64,000 nt of DNA from NCBI RefSeq assembly GCF_006980715.1, contig NZ_SBHN01000004.1, positions 172,126 through 236,125 of the forward strand, read 5' to 3'. Source of the stretch: Telmatospirillum sp. J64-1 (GTDB lineage Bacteria; Pseudomonadota; Alphaproteobacteria; Rhodospirillales; Magnetospirillaceae). Positions 1-8,218 of this stretch are shown piece after piece; the first letter of the stretch is position 1, and each line of letters starts with the position of its first letter. The position numbers and the translations under genes are program-made. The notes below the pieces were generated by a model that did not search any database, had not been told where the DNA came from, and saw nothing but the letters and a program-made list of their open reading frames with translations.

Positions 1-50
1 CAATAGTGCAAAGCGGGCCATAGGCGCCCTCGAGGAACAGAAACCCTATC

Positions 51-707
51 GTGGACGACTTCGATCTTTTCTTCCTCGCCCTCGACTATGTCGGCGTGGC
101 GGTCTTCGCCGTTTCCGGAGGTCTGGTGGCGGCGCGCAAACGGATGGACCTAGTGGGCTTCGCGGTGCTCGGCTGCGCGGCGGGGATCGGCGGCGGGACG
201 CTGCGCGACCTGGTGCTGGGCGTGCGCCCCGTCTTCTGGGTCTTCGAACCCGCCTATATCCTGATCTGCGTGGCGGCGTCCTGCGCCACCTTCTTCTGGG
301 CCTCGCATATCGCCTCGCGCATGAAGGCTCTGCTCTGGGCCGATGCCATCGGGCTGGGCGTCTTCACCGTCATCGGCTGCGAAAAGGCGATGGCATTGGG
401 CGCCCCGCCGGTCATCGCCGTGGTGACGGGCATCATGACCGCCAGCTTCGGTGGCCTGATCCGCGACATCATGGCGCGCGAGGTGCCGCTGATCTTCCGC
501 CGGGAAATCTATGCCACGGCGGCCTTGAGCGGTGCTTTGGTCTACGTGCTGCTGCACGAATACCACCTGCCGAAGCCTTCCATCGTCGGCTCGGCCTTCC
601 TCACGACCTTCCTGGTGCGCGCCCTGGCGATCACCAGGGGCCTCGCCCTGCCGGTCTTCAAGCCGCACAACCAGCCCAAGGCCGAGGACACACCGCCGCA
701 GCCGTAG
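51..707 (+). CDS. TRIC/UPF0126 (YadS-like) membrane channel protein
   Basis: This 218-residue inner-membrane protein belongs to the trimeric intracellular cation channel (TRIC)/UPF0126 family. Bacterial members form potassium-permeable trimers; the physiological role in bacteria is unclear. Visible hallmarks are two copies of a three-helix unit: residues 10-100 (AVSGGLVAARKRMDLVG, then GIGGGTLRDLVLG) and residues 95-185 (GCEKAMALG, then FGGLIRDIMAREVPLI). The paired GGG.RD motifs are the family signature. The frame starts at a GTG at position 51 because the first helix begins about ten residues later. A purine-rich GAGGAA lies 14-20 bases upstream, further than usual, so the start is only moderately certain. 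It is convergent with the ParA gene, with 10 bases between stops. Confidence 0.88.
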   Translation: MDDFDLFFLALDYVGVAVFAVSGGLVAARKRMDLVGFAVLGCAAGIGGGTLRDLVLGVRPVFWVFEPAYILICVAASCATFFWASHIASRMKALLWADAIGLGVFTVIGCEKAMALGAPPVIAVVTGIMTASFGGLIRDIMAREVPLIFRREIYATAALSGALVYVLLHEYHLPKPSIVGSAFLTTFLVRALAITRGLALPVFKPHNQPKAEDTPPQP

Positions 708-717
708 GAAGAAAGGA

Positions 718-1353
718 TCAGGCCGCCTTCGCCCTGGCCCCCACCAAGTCCAGCACCGGCGCCCATTCCTGCGCATAAGGCTGCATCCTGCGGGAACGGT
801 CCTCGAACAGGGTGGAGCCGGCCTCGGCAGCGGCGGGATAGGCCTGGGTGTCGCGCAGGCGGGCGATGACCGGGAAGCCCAATTCGGCGAAGAAATCGTC
901 GAGCTGCTGGACCGCCTTGGTGCCCAGGCGCAGGCGGTTGCCGATCACGGCGACGACCCGCTTGTTCTTGCGCACCGGCTTGATCTCGGCCAGCTTGGCG
1001 AGGAAACGCGCACTGGCATCGCGGTCGAAGGCCGAAGGCAGCACCGGCACCAGCACGATATCGGCGCGCTCGACCAAATCCTTGCTCGTCTTGCCGCGCA
1101 AAGCCGCCGGGGAATCGATGACCAGCCGTTCGATCCCGGACGGAGGCACGTCAATGCTTTTCGTCCAATCCAGGCCCGTGATGGCTGGCAATGTCCCGGG
1201 ACGACGGCCAAGCCAGGCAAGGCTGGAACGTTGGCGGTCGCAATCGGCAATGGCCGTGGCGAACCCAGCCCCGGCGAAGGCCGCCGCCAAATGGGTGGCG
1301 ATGGTGGTCTTGCCGCAGCCGCCCTTGAGATTGGCCACCAATACCGACAGCAT
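718..1353 (-). CDS. Orphan ParA/MinD-family P-loop ATPase
   Basis: This 211-residue cytoplasmic ATPase has the deviant Walker A motif KGGCGKTT (residues 10-17), where the first lysine signals a ParA/MinD dimer sandwich. It also has DCDRQRSS (switch I region) and LVIDSPA (Walker B). ParA proteins move or place plasmids, chromosomes or protein clusters by ATP-driven dimer cycling on nucleoid DNA. No parB gene or parS-like repeat is seen beside it, so this is an orphan ParA whose cargo cannot be told from context. The length is short for chromosomal ParA and typical of orphan types. The ATG lies 23 bases beyond the stop of the neighbouring kinase gene, so it could be cotranscribed with the upstream two-component operon. 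Confidence 0.85.
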   Translation of the reverse strand: MLSVLVANLKGGCGKTTIATHLAAAFAGAGFATAIADCDRQRSSLAWLGRRPGTLPAITGLDWTKSIDVPPSGIERLVIDSPAALRGKTSKDLVERADIVLVPVLPSAFDRDASARFLAKLAEIKPVRKNKRVVAVIGNRLRLGTKAVQQLDDFFAELGFPVIARLRDTQAYPAAAEAGSTLFEDRSRRMQPYAQEWAPVLDLVGARAKAA

Positions 1354-1376
1354 GTCTCCCCCCTTTCCCGTCTTCG

Positions 1377-2729
1377 TTACAAGGGCAGGCGTATTCTAGC
1401 CCTCAAGCCCCCCAGAGGCGATGTTTCCAGCATCAATTCCCCACCATGGCCGCGCACCACATCGCGGGCGATGGTCAAGCCCAGACCGACACCGCCGGTC
1501 TTGGGATTACGCGACCCTTCCAGGCGGTAGAAGGCCTTGAAGACATCCTCCCGCTTATCCTCGGGAATGCCGGGACCGTCATCGTCCACCAGCACCTCGA
1601 TGGCATTGCCCCGCTGCCTCGCCTCCACCGCGATGCGGCCGGCATAGCGGCCGGCATTGCCGATCAGGTTGCCCAAGCAACGGGAAAAGGCATGGGGGCG
1701 CAACGGCAGGCTCAATTCCTCCGGACAGCGCAGGTCGATCTCCGTCCCATTGCGCCGGAAGCGCGACACTACGTCTTCCAGCAAGGCGCTCAGATCGGTA
1801 TCGGATACCGCCTCGCGCCCCTCCCCGCGGGCGAAGGCGAGATAGCCCTCGACCATCTGTTCCATCTCGGCCACGTCTTCCTGCAACTCGGCGATCCCCT
1901 CGCCCTCGCCCATCATCGCCAGCTGCAACTTCATGCGCGTCAGCGGCGTGCGCAGATCGTGGCTGACCCCCGCCAGCATCTCCGTCCTCTGGGCGATCTG
2001 GCGCTGGATGCGGTCGCGCATCAGGAGGAAGGCAGAGGCCGCCTGACGGACTTCCGTCGCCCCTTCCGGCTTGAAATCGGTGACGTCGCGGCCCTTGCCG
2101 AAACTGTCGGCGGCAGTGGCCAGCTTACGCACCGAGCGGACCTGGTTACGCATGAAGATGGTGGCGATGCCGAAAAGAAGCAGGGAAGTGCCGACCATCC
2201 ACAGCACGAAAAGATAGGTCGTATCGGTATAGAGGCGCTTGCGCGGCACGATGATCTGCAGCACGCCGTTGGTCAATTGCACCTTGATCTCGATCTCGCG
2301 CCTATGGCTGGTGACATCCAGATGGATGGGACGCCCGACATAGCCCGTCAACTCACGGATGAGAGCCTTGTAGAGGAAACCGCGCTGGGCGGGAGGGGCC
2401 ACATTGGGCAGGATAGCCCCCTCGTGCAAAGTGATATCCAGACTCATCTTGTGTCTGGCCGTCTCGAAGAGGAACTCCCTCTCCTCCACTGCGGGATGGC
2501 GGCGCAGCATCTCGGTCACCATGGCAACATCACCGGCGATCCCCTGGGACAGGCGGCGGGCCAGATGCTGCCAATGCGTGGCGAAGAAGACATAGGTGGA
2601 CACCAGTTGCAGGACCACCAACGGCATCACCAGGATCAGTAGCGAGCGCCCCAGCAGGCCGCGCGGCAGGAGGCGTTTCACCCCCCAGTTCCATCCCGCC
2701 GTCCGCCTCACCTGGCTCACACTGTTCAT
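1377..2729 (-). CDS. EnvZ-like sensor histidine kinase
   Basis: This 450-residue membrane sensor kinase is the likely partner of the OmpR-type regulator immediately upstream. Two hydrophobic segments (about residues 28-50 and 172-193) flank a periplasmic domain of about 120 residues. A HAMP linker follows, then the phosphoacceptor box GVSHDLRTPLTRMK with His257, an N box (NLIGNAGRYAG), and G1/G2 ATP-lid motifs (DDDGPGIP, GVGLGL). The architecture is that of EnvZ. It starts 11 bases after the response-regulator stop in the order MarR - regulator - kinase, so the three are probably one operon. The signal sensed by the periplasmic domain is not evident from sequence. Confidence 0.93.
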   Translation of the reverse strand: MNSVSQVRRTAGWNWGVKRLLPRGLLGRSLLILVMPLVVLQLVSTYVFFATHWQHLARRLSQGIAGDVAMVTEMLRRHPAVEEREFLFETARHKMSLDITLHEGAILPNVAPPAQRGFLYKALIRELTGYVGRPIHLDVTSHRREIEIKVQLTNGVLQIIVPRKRLYTDTTYLFVLWMVGTSLLLFGIATIFMRNQVRSVRKLATAADSFGKGRDVTDFKPEGATEVRQAASAFLLMRDRIQRQIAQRTEMLAGVSHDLRTPLTRMKLQLAMMGEGEGIAELQEDVAEMEQMVEGYLAFARGEGREAVSDTDLSALLEDVVSRFRRNGTEIDLRCPEELSLPLRPHAFSRCLGNLIGNAGRYAGRIAVEARQRGNAIEVLVDDDGPGIPEDKREDVFKAFYRLEGSRNPKTGGVGLGLTIARDVVRGHGGELMLETSPLGGLRARIRLPL

Positions 2730-2740
2730 GAGAAACGCCT

Positions 2741-3442
2741 TTATCCGGGATCCGCGCGCAACATATAGCCGCGACCGCGGACGGTCTGGAGATAGCGGGG
2801 CTGGCGTGGATCGTCCTCGATCTTCTTGCGCAAGCGCGTGACCTGTACATCGACGCTGCGCAGATTGCCGCTGGTGCCGGTACGCCGCCCCAATTCCTCA
2901 CGCGAGAGCACTTCATTCGGCGCCTCGCCGAGAACCTGCATCAAGGCCGCCTCGGCGGTGGTCAGGTGAACCACCTCGCCCTCGAAGTGCAGTTCGCTCC
3001 GTGCTACATCCCACACATAGCCGCCCAGACGCAAGGATCGCGGCGCAGGCCGGGCCTCGGCGGGAGCCTCGCGCGGCACGCGGCGCAGGATCGAACCGAT
3101 GCGCAGCAGCAATTCCCGGGGCTCGAAAGGCTTGGTCAGATAATCGTCGGCACCGCTTTCCAGCCCGTCGATGCGGTCTTCCGTCTCGCTCATCGCGGTC
3201 AGCAGCAGGATCGGCACGGAATTGCGCAGGCGCAGCGAGCGGGTCAGTTCCAATCCGCTTTCACCGGGCATCATCACATCCAGGACAAGCAGATCGAAGG
3301 CCATTCCCTCCAGGCGCTGGCGGGCCTCGGCCGCATCCGGCGCGGTGGTCACGAGATAGCCGTTGTCGGACAGGTATTTGCGCAGCAACTCGCGCAGCCT
3401 CGTATCGTCATCGACCACGAGAATATGAGGCTTGTCGTCCAT
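2741..3442 (-). CDS. OmpR/PetR-like response regulator
   Basis: This 233-residue regulator has an N-terminal receiver with acidic pocket DDD (residues 11-13), phosphoacceptor Asp55 in LLVLDVMMPG and the conserved lysine in YLTKPFEP. A C-terminal winged-helix DNA-binding domain ends in VDVQVTRLRKKIEDD and TVRGRGYML, typical of OmpR/PhoB regulators. It lies 15 bases after the MarR gene and 11 before the kinase. The MarR-plus-OmpR pair resembles petP-petR of Rhodobacter capsulatus, known to be needed for cytochrome bc1 expression. That similarity is from gene order and family only; no petABC genes are in this window, so a respiratory role is an inference. Confidence 0.93.
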   Translation of the reverse strand: MDDKPHILVVDDDTRLRELLRKYLSDNGYLVTTAPDAAEARQRLEGMAFDLLVLDVMMPGESGLELTRSLRLRNSVPILLLTAMSETEDRIDGLESGADDYLTKPFEPRELLLRIGSILRRVPREAPAEARPAPRSLRLGGYVWDVARSELHFEGEVVHLTTAEAALMQVLGEAPNEVLSREELGRRTGTSGNLRSVDVQVTRLRKKIEDDPRQPRYLQTVRGRGYMLRADPG

Positions 3443-3457
3443 GGCGGGATCCGGTCG

Positions 3458-3970
3458 TTAGGGGCGGCGGCGGGGTGGGGCCAGCGGGCTGCCGGCGGGA
3501 AAGCGGTCGCGGTCCTGTTCGTCGATCATCCCCAGCATCACCTTGCGGAAGCCTTCCACCGCCTCGGCCCCGGCTTCGCGATAGGCCTGGGCGATGCGGG
3601 CGCGCTGCTTTTCCGTCAGCAGGCGCTCCAGCTCGATGCCCTTCTCCGTCAGTTCCAGCAGACGCTGGCGGCGGTCGCGGGCTCCCGTCCTCTGGGTGAT
3701 GAAGCCCTCACGCACGAGTTGCCCCAGGACCCGCGACAGGCTCTGCTTGGTGATACGCAGGATTCCCAGCAATTCGCTGACGGTGATGCCGGGATGGCGG
3801 CCGACGAAATAGATGACACGGTGATGGGCGCGGCCGAAACGGTACTGCTCCAGCATCGCATCGGGCTCGGACGTGAAGTCGCGATAGGCGAAGAACAGCA
3901 GTTCGATGCCTTGCCGTAACTCCTCCTCGCGCAGGAAGAGGGGATTAACGCCGGTTTTTATGTCAGTCAT
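3458..3970 (-). CDS. MarR-family (PetP-like) transcriptional regulator
   Basis: This 170-residue winged-helix regulator has the MarR core GITVSELLGILRITKQSLSRVLGQLVREGFI (recognition helix) and the wing TGARDRRQRLLELTEKG, about residues 60-110. The N-terminal part (FAYRDFTSEPDAMLEQYRFGRAHHRVIYFV) matches the PetP-like subgroup usually found before an OmpR regulator, as here. It is divergent from ilvE, with 77 bases between starts. That gap contains a perfect 8-base inverted repeat (AATGTTAC and GTAACATT, 3991-4024) that could be its operator. The C-terminal proline/arginine-rich tail is low complexity. Confidence 0.9.
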   Translation of the reverse strand: MTDIKTGVNPLFLREEELRQGIELLFFAYRDFTSEPDAMLEQYRFGRAHHRVIYFVGRHPGITVSELLGILRITKQSLSRVLGQLVREGFITQRTGARDRRQRLLELTEKGIELERLLTEKQRARIAQAYREAGAEAVEGFRKVMLGMIDEQDRDRFPAGSPLAPPRRRP

Positions 3971-3990
3971 ATTGACTTATATGCCTCAAG

Positions 3991-4024
3991 AATGTTACGC
4001 AAAGCAACAGCCATCGGTAACATT
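3991..4024. promoter_or_regulatory. Inverted repeat in the MarR/ilvE divergent promoter
   Basis: AATGTTAC (3991-3998) and GTAACATT (4017-4024) are perfect inverted copies 18 bases apart. They fill nearly half of the 77-base space between the two divergent starts. A symmetric AT-rich site in a 65% GC context and at this place fits an operator for the MarR protein, possibly acting on both genes. It could also fold as a hairpin in the ilvE leader; no binding evidence is available. Confidence 0.4.
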
Positions 4025-4047
4025 TTGATAGCGCGAGACCGCTCCCA

Positions 4048-4935
4048 ATGTCAGTCATTCCCTTCGACGATCGCGACGGATTCATTTGGTATGACGGCGC
4101 CCTGATTCCCTGGCGCGATGCCAAGATCCATGTGCTGTCCCATGCACTGCATTATGCCTCCTGCGTATTCGAAGGCGAACGCGTATACAACGGCAACGTC
4201 TTCAAGCTGACCGAACACAGCCAGCGCCTGATCGATTCGGGGAAGCTGCTGGGCTTCGACATTCCGTGGAGCCTGGAAGAGATCGACGCGGCGACGCGCG
4301 AGACCGTCAAGGCCAACAACATCACCGATGGCTATGTGCGCCCGGTGGCGTGGCGCGGTTCGGAAATGATGGGTGTGGCCGCGCAGGCGACCAAGATCCA
4401 CCTGGCCGTCGCCACCTGGACCTGGCCGTCCTATTTCTCGCCGGAAGCGCGCATGAAGGGGATCCGCCTGCGCATCTCCGACTGGAAGCGCCCGGCCCCC
4501 GATACCGCGCCGACCAAGTCCAAGGCCGCCGGTCTGTACATGATCTGCACCATGTCCAAGCATCAGGCCGAGAAGGAAGGCTATGACGACGCCCTGATGC
4601 TCGACTATCGCGGCCAGATCGCCGAAGCCACCGGCGCCAATATCTTCCTGGTGATCGACGGCGAGATCCACACCCCGACGCCCGACTGCTTCCTCGACGG
4701 CATCACCCGCCGCACGGTGATCGACCTCGCCAAGAAGCGCGGCCTGAAGGTGGTCGAGCGGGCGATCATGCCCGAGGAACTGGCCAAGGCGCAGGAAGTC
4801 TTCCTGACCGGCACCGCCGCCGAAGTCACCCCCGTCAGCGAAATCGGCCCCTATCGCTTCACGCCCAGCGATATCAGCCGCATGCTGATCGAGGATTACG
4901 ACGTCCTGGTCCGCGGCCCCGTCGCCGTCGCCTGA
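4048..4935 (+). CDS. ilvE: Branched-chain amino-acid aminotransferase
   Basis: This 295-residue class IV PLP aminotransferase catalyses the last step of leucine, isoleucine and valine synthesis, or the first of their breakdown, with 2-oxoglutarate/glutamate. The catalytic lysine is Lys159 in TKSKAAGLYM, the same place as in E. coli IlvE. Other family marks are ALHYASCVFEGER near residue 40, GEIHTP..DCFLDGITRRT, and the phosphate-binding TGTAAEVTPV near residue 252. The length is normal. The ATG at 4048 is the only sensible start. It is transcribed alone, away from the MarR operon, and ends at a strong hairpin terminator at 4957-4986. Confidence 0.96.
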   Translation: MSVIPFDDRDGFIWYDGALIPWRDAKIHVLSHALHYASCVFEGERVYNGNVFKLTEHSQRLIDSGKLLGFDIPWSLEEIDAATRETVKANNITDGYVRPVAWRGSEMMGVAAQATKIHLAVATWTWPSYFSPEARMKGIRLRISDWKRPAPDTAPTKSKAAGLYMICTMSKHQAEKEGYDDALMLDYRGQIAEATGANIFLVIDGEIHTPTPDCFLDGITRRTVIDLAKKRGLKVVERAIMPEELAKAQEVFLTGTAAEVTPVSEIGPYRFTPSDISRMLIEDYDVLVRGPVAVA

Positions 4936-4956
4936 ATCTCGTAACCCTTCCAGAAG

Positions 4957-4993
4957 AACGGCCGGACCCGCAAGGGCCCGGCCGTTTCTCTTT
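4957..4993 (+). terminator. Rho-independent terminator of ilvE
   Basis: AACGGCCGG and CCGGCCGTT plus an inner CCC/GGG pair form a stem around a GCAA loop (4957-4986), with one A/C mismatch, followed by TCTCTTT. It starts 21 bases after the ilvE stop and separates it from the convergent kinase gene. Confidence 0.8.
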
Positions 4994-5010
4994 GGCGCTT
5001 GAGGCGCTCC

Positions 5011-6987
5011 CTAGCTCTCCAGCGCCTTCACGCGGAAGAAGACCGACATCCGCGCGCCCTCGCCCCCGGCATTGTGTTCCAGCTGCCCCTCGATCTGGCC
5101 GACCAGGGCCTGGACCAGGCGCATGCCCAGCCCTTTGCCGCGCTGGGGGTCGAAATCAACCGGCAGGCCCGGCCCCTGGTCCGAGACGGTCAGGCGATAG
5201 CCGTCGCCGTCGCGACGGAAATCGACCCGGACCAGATTGTCGCTCTCCAGCGCCCCGTATTTGCAGGCATTGGTCACCAATTCATTGGCGATCAGCGCCA
5301 GGGGCACCACCGTATCCGTCGGCAGTTCCACCGCATCGCCGGTGACGATCACGTCGATGACCTGGGTGGGGGTCGACATGGATTGCGCGACACCGGCACA
5401 AAGACGGCGCAGATATTCGCCGAATTCGATGCTGCGCATATGCTCGGTGCGGTAAAGGCGCTCATGCACCTGGGCCACGGTGCCGATGCGGCGGCAGGCC
5501 TGATTGAATTGCTGGCGCAGCACCGGATCGGCATGCTGCATGCTTTGCAGGCTGAGCAGGCTGGAGATCAGCTGAAGCGAATTCTTGATGCGGTGATTGA
5601 TCTCCCGCAGCAGATGGTTCTTCTGCTCCAGCGCCTGCTGCAGATTGACCTCGTAGCGTTTCTGGAAATCGATATCGGTGGTGGTGCCGAGCCAGCGCAG
5701 GATACGCCCCTGGCCATCGCGCATGGGCAGGGCACGGGTGAGCAGCCAGCGATAATCGCCGCTGGCATGGAGCAGGCGGTGCTCGATCTCGTAGCTGCGC
5801 CCCGTCTCCACCGCCTCGCGCCATAGGCCGATGGTACGTTCGCGGTCCTCGGGATGCAGGAGATCGGCACGGGAGCGGTAGCGCGCCTCGCCGTCCTCGT
5901 CTTCCCCGATGAAATTGAACCAGCGCTTGTTGCAGTAATAGATATGGCCGTCGGGCTCGGCGGCCCAGACGATCTGGGGCAGCGCCTCGGCCAGGGTCCG
6001 GAAGCGGTCCTCGCTTTCCCGCAAGGCTTCCTGAGCCAGCTTGAGCTGGGTGATGTCCCGCCAGGCGACGATGCCCGCGATGATGCGGCCGTCGCGGTCG
6101 AACACCGGCCCGGCATTGCAGAGCAACGGCACGCGGCGGCCGTCGGGGCGCAGCATCAGCCATTCCTCGTTGAACACCACCTCGCCATTGCGGACCGCAC
6201 GGGCGAGCGGCAATTCGATGCCTTCGGCGGGACTGCCGTCGGCATGAACGATATGCCAGGCGGATGAATAATCCTCGCAGGCGATGCCTTCCAACTGCCC
6301 GCGCTGCTGGCCGGCGGCGAGGATGCCGTAATCGCTGACGCGGCGGATGAAGCCGTCCGGCGCATCGGCGATGGTGATGCCTTCCGGGATATGCGCCATC
6401 AAGGCATCGAGCATGCGTTCGGCTTCCTCGGCACGGCGGGCGCGGGCCTCGGCCTCGGCATTCAGCTGCTCCATGCGCTGGCGGCTTTCCACCTTCTCGG
6501 TGACATTCGAGCCCAGGATCAGGATGCATTCGGTGACGCCGCCCTGCCCCATGAAGGGAATGAGGTCCACATCCCAAAAGCTCTGCCGGTCATCTCCGTG
6601 CAGGCAGATCGCGTATTCGTCCAGGCGCACCGTCTCGCCGGTCGCCAGCACCCGGTCGAGCGCGGCGATGGCACCGCCGCCGCTCAACGCGGGGAAAGCC
6701 TCGACAATGGATTGGCCGATCAGCGGACGGTCGCCGTCGCCGACAAGGGAACGATAGGCGGCATTGGCGAAAAGGATCGTATGCTCCGGACCATGCACCA
6801 CGGCGGTCGCCACCGGCGCATGCTCGATGATGGCCGGCAGCAGGGTCAGGCCGGTGCGTTCGATACCGCTGAAACTCGTGCCCAACTGGGCCAGCAGGCC
6901 CGCGGGATCGATCGAGAGAAGGGAATCGGGGCGGGAGGGGGAATCCGGTACGACTGGCTCTTGGGCCGGCGAGGCCTTGTTGAGCAT
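5011..6987 (-). CDS. Multi-PAS HisKA_2 sensor histidine kinase, probable PhyR partner
   Basis: This 658-residue soluble sensor kinase has three PAS/PAC domains (roughly residues 50-180, 200-330 and 335-455). The HisKA_2 phosphoacceptor region follows (REINHRIKNSLQLISSLL, His465), then an HATPase with NELVTNACKYGAL, DQGPGLP and GKGLGMRLV. HisKA_2/HWE kinases commonly phosphorylate PhyR to trigger the alphaproteobacterial general stress response, and phyR lies immediately upstream on the same strand. The frame stays open upstream, but ATG at 6987 is chosen because AAGGAGGAGAT sits just before it. No transmembrane segment is seen, so it probably senses an intracellular cue. Confidence 0.9.
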   Translation of the reverse strand: MLNKASPAQEPVVPDSPSRPDSLLSIDPAGLLAQLGTSFSGIERTGLTLLPAIIEHAPVATAVVHGPEHTILFANAAYRSLVGDGDRPLIGQSIVEAFPALSGGGAIAALDRVLATGETVRLDEYAICLHGDDRQSFWDVDLIPFMGQGGVTECILILGSNVTEKVESRQRMEQLNAEAEARARRAEEAERMLDALMAHIPEGITIADAPDGFIRRVSDYGILAAGQQRGQLEGIACEDYSSAWHIVHADGSPAEGIELPLARAVRNGEVVFNEEWLMLRPDGRRVPLLCNAGPVFDRDGRIIAGIVAWRDITQLKLAQEALRESEDRFRTLAEALPQIVWAAEPDGHIYYCNKRWFNFIGEDEDGEARYRSRADLLHPEDRERTIGLWREAVETGRSYEIEHRLLHASGDYRWLLTRALPMRDGQGRILRWLGTTTDIDFQKRYEVNLQQALEQKNHLLREINHRIKNSLQLISSLLSLQSMQHADPVLRQQFNQACRRIGTVAQVHERLYRTEHMRSIEFGEYLRRLCAGVAQSMSTPTQVIDVIVTGDAVELPTDTVVPLALIANELVTNACKYGALESDNLVRVDFRRDGDGYRLTVSDQGPGLPVDFDPQRGKGLGMRLVQALVGQIEGQLEHNAGGEGARMSVFFRVKALES

Positions 6988-7106
6988 ATCTCCTCCTTCT
7001 GTTCGGCCGTCAGCCTCTCCCATGAAGACGTCCCTGGGAACGCAACGCGGCCAGCCGCCGCTTGTGGCGGCGGCGACACGCGGCGGATTTGTTCCTTTCC
7101 CCACTC

Positions 7107-7904
7107 CTACGAGACGGCGGCAACCGGCGGCGGCGGCTTGATGGACAAGGCTTGGCCCACGGCCGTCTTCAGGGCGTCGGAGGTAAAGGGCTTGGGCACC
7201 ACGAAGGCCGGTTCGGTCACTTCACCGGTCAACAGGCGTTCGGGGAAGGCGGTGACGAAGACGATGGGGCTGCCGACATGGCGGATGATCTCGCGCACGG
7301 TGACGATGCCGTCATCGCCGTCTTTCAGATTGATATCGCTGAGGATCAGGCTGGGATCGGCCTCGTCGATCAGGTTCAAGGCCTCGCGCCTGTTGGCGGC
7401 GACGCCCGCCACTTCATGGCCCATTTCCTCGATGATCCGCTGGATTTCCAGCGAGATGATGCTCTCATCCTCGATGATCAGCACACGGGCCGGGTTCTGA
7501 CGGCCCAATTCCTCACGCGCCCGGCTCAGATGGTCGCGGACTTCCTGCTGGGTCAGGCCCAGCATCCAGGCCGTTTCGGCCAGGGTGAAGCCTTCGAGCG
7601 AGGTCAGCAGCAGGACCTGGCGGTTGATCGGCGGCAAGGCTTCGAGTGTGGGCAGGGGATCGCCCCCATCCTGATGTTCGCCCTCCTCCTCACTGGAATG
7701 CACGAGTGTCCAAACATCGTGGAAGAAGGAAAAGAGGCGCAGGCGCAAATCCTGGTCGGCGGAAACCAAGCTGGGATCGGCAAGCAGGGCTTCGATGCAG
7801 GCCCTGACGTAATTGTCACCCCGGATCTGCGAACCGGTCAAGGCGCGTGCATAACGGCGCAGGTATGGGAACTGCTGGACGATGCGGGGGTCAAGTCGTT
7901 CCAT
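7107..7904 (-). CDS. phyR: PhyR-type general stress response regulator
   Basis: This 265-residue protein has an N-terminal sigma-factor-like domain (residues 1-135: ARALTGSQIRGDNYVRACIEALL, then LEGFTLAETAWMLGLTQQEVRDHLSRAREEL). A C-terminal receiver has acidic pair E145/D146, phosphoacceptor Asp190 in LILSDINLKDG, and VPKPF. In known systems phosphorylated PhyR sequesters the anti-sigma factor NepR and frees sigma EcfG. ATG at 7904 follows ACAGGAAACTC, gives the normal PhyR length, and is preferred to a further-upstream in-frame ATG. Neither nepR nor an ecfG sigma gene lies next to it, which is unusual. The probable kinase follows 119 bases downstream on the same strand. Confidence 0.93.
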   Translation of the reverse strand: MERLDPRIVQQFPYLRRYARALTGSQIRGDNYVRACIEALLADPSLVSADQDLRLRLFSFFHDVWTLVHSSEEEGEHQDGGDPLPTLEALPPINRQVLLLTSLEGFTLAETAWMLGLTQQEVRDHLSRAREELGRQNPARVLIIEDESIISLEIQRIIEEMGHEVAGVAANRREALNLIDEADPSLILSDINLKDGDDGIVTVREIIRHVGSPIVFVTAFPERLLTGEVTEPAFVVPKPFTSDALKTAVGQALSIKPPPPVAAVS

Positions 7905-8218
7905 GAGTTTCCTGTAATCAAACGGGCGAAAATCGGTAGGCGCAGAATACAAGAAATGCCCGAGAGCGGCGTTAAGGAATATGGGATACCCAAATCGCGG
8001 TGCCGCACCATCGGTCATAGGCGGAGTCAGGTAATATGCTTAGCACCTTGCGCCAGAGCTCATGATTTCCAAGGGAATCGCGCAGTTTGTAATAAGAATG
8101 AAATATCAAAAGACGAAATTTAATAAATTGGATCGAAGCCCCTCCTCTCACTATCTTCAGGTTGAGAGAGCGGAGTCCGTCCGCTCCTGCTCCATCAGAG
8201 GAGAAGGAGAAGAGAGCC
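7905..8218. other. Intergenic region between phyR and the DUF2076 gene
   Basis: These 314 bases separate two divergent genes and are locally AT-rich around 8060-8135. I see no coding frame with family resemblance, and in particular no NepR-like small protein. I looked for the EcfG promoter pattern (GGAAC, 16-17 bases, CGTT) on both strands and did not find a convincing copy. Promoters for both genes must lie here but I cannot place them. Confidence 0.6.

Noticed and set aside
7905..8218. Searched for nepR and an EcfG-type promoter next to phyR
   Set aside because: No small protein with NepR features and no GGAAC-N16/17-CGTT pair could be found on either strand.
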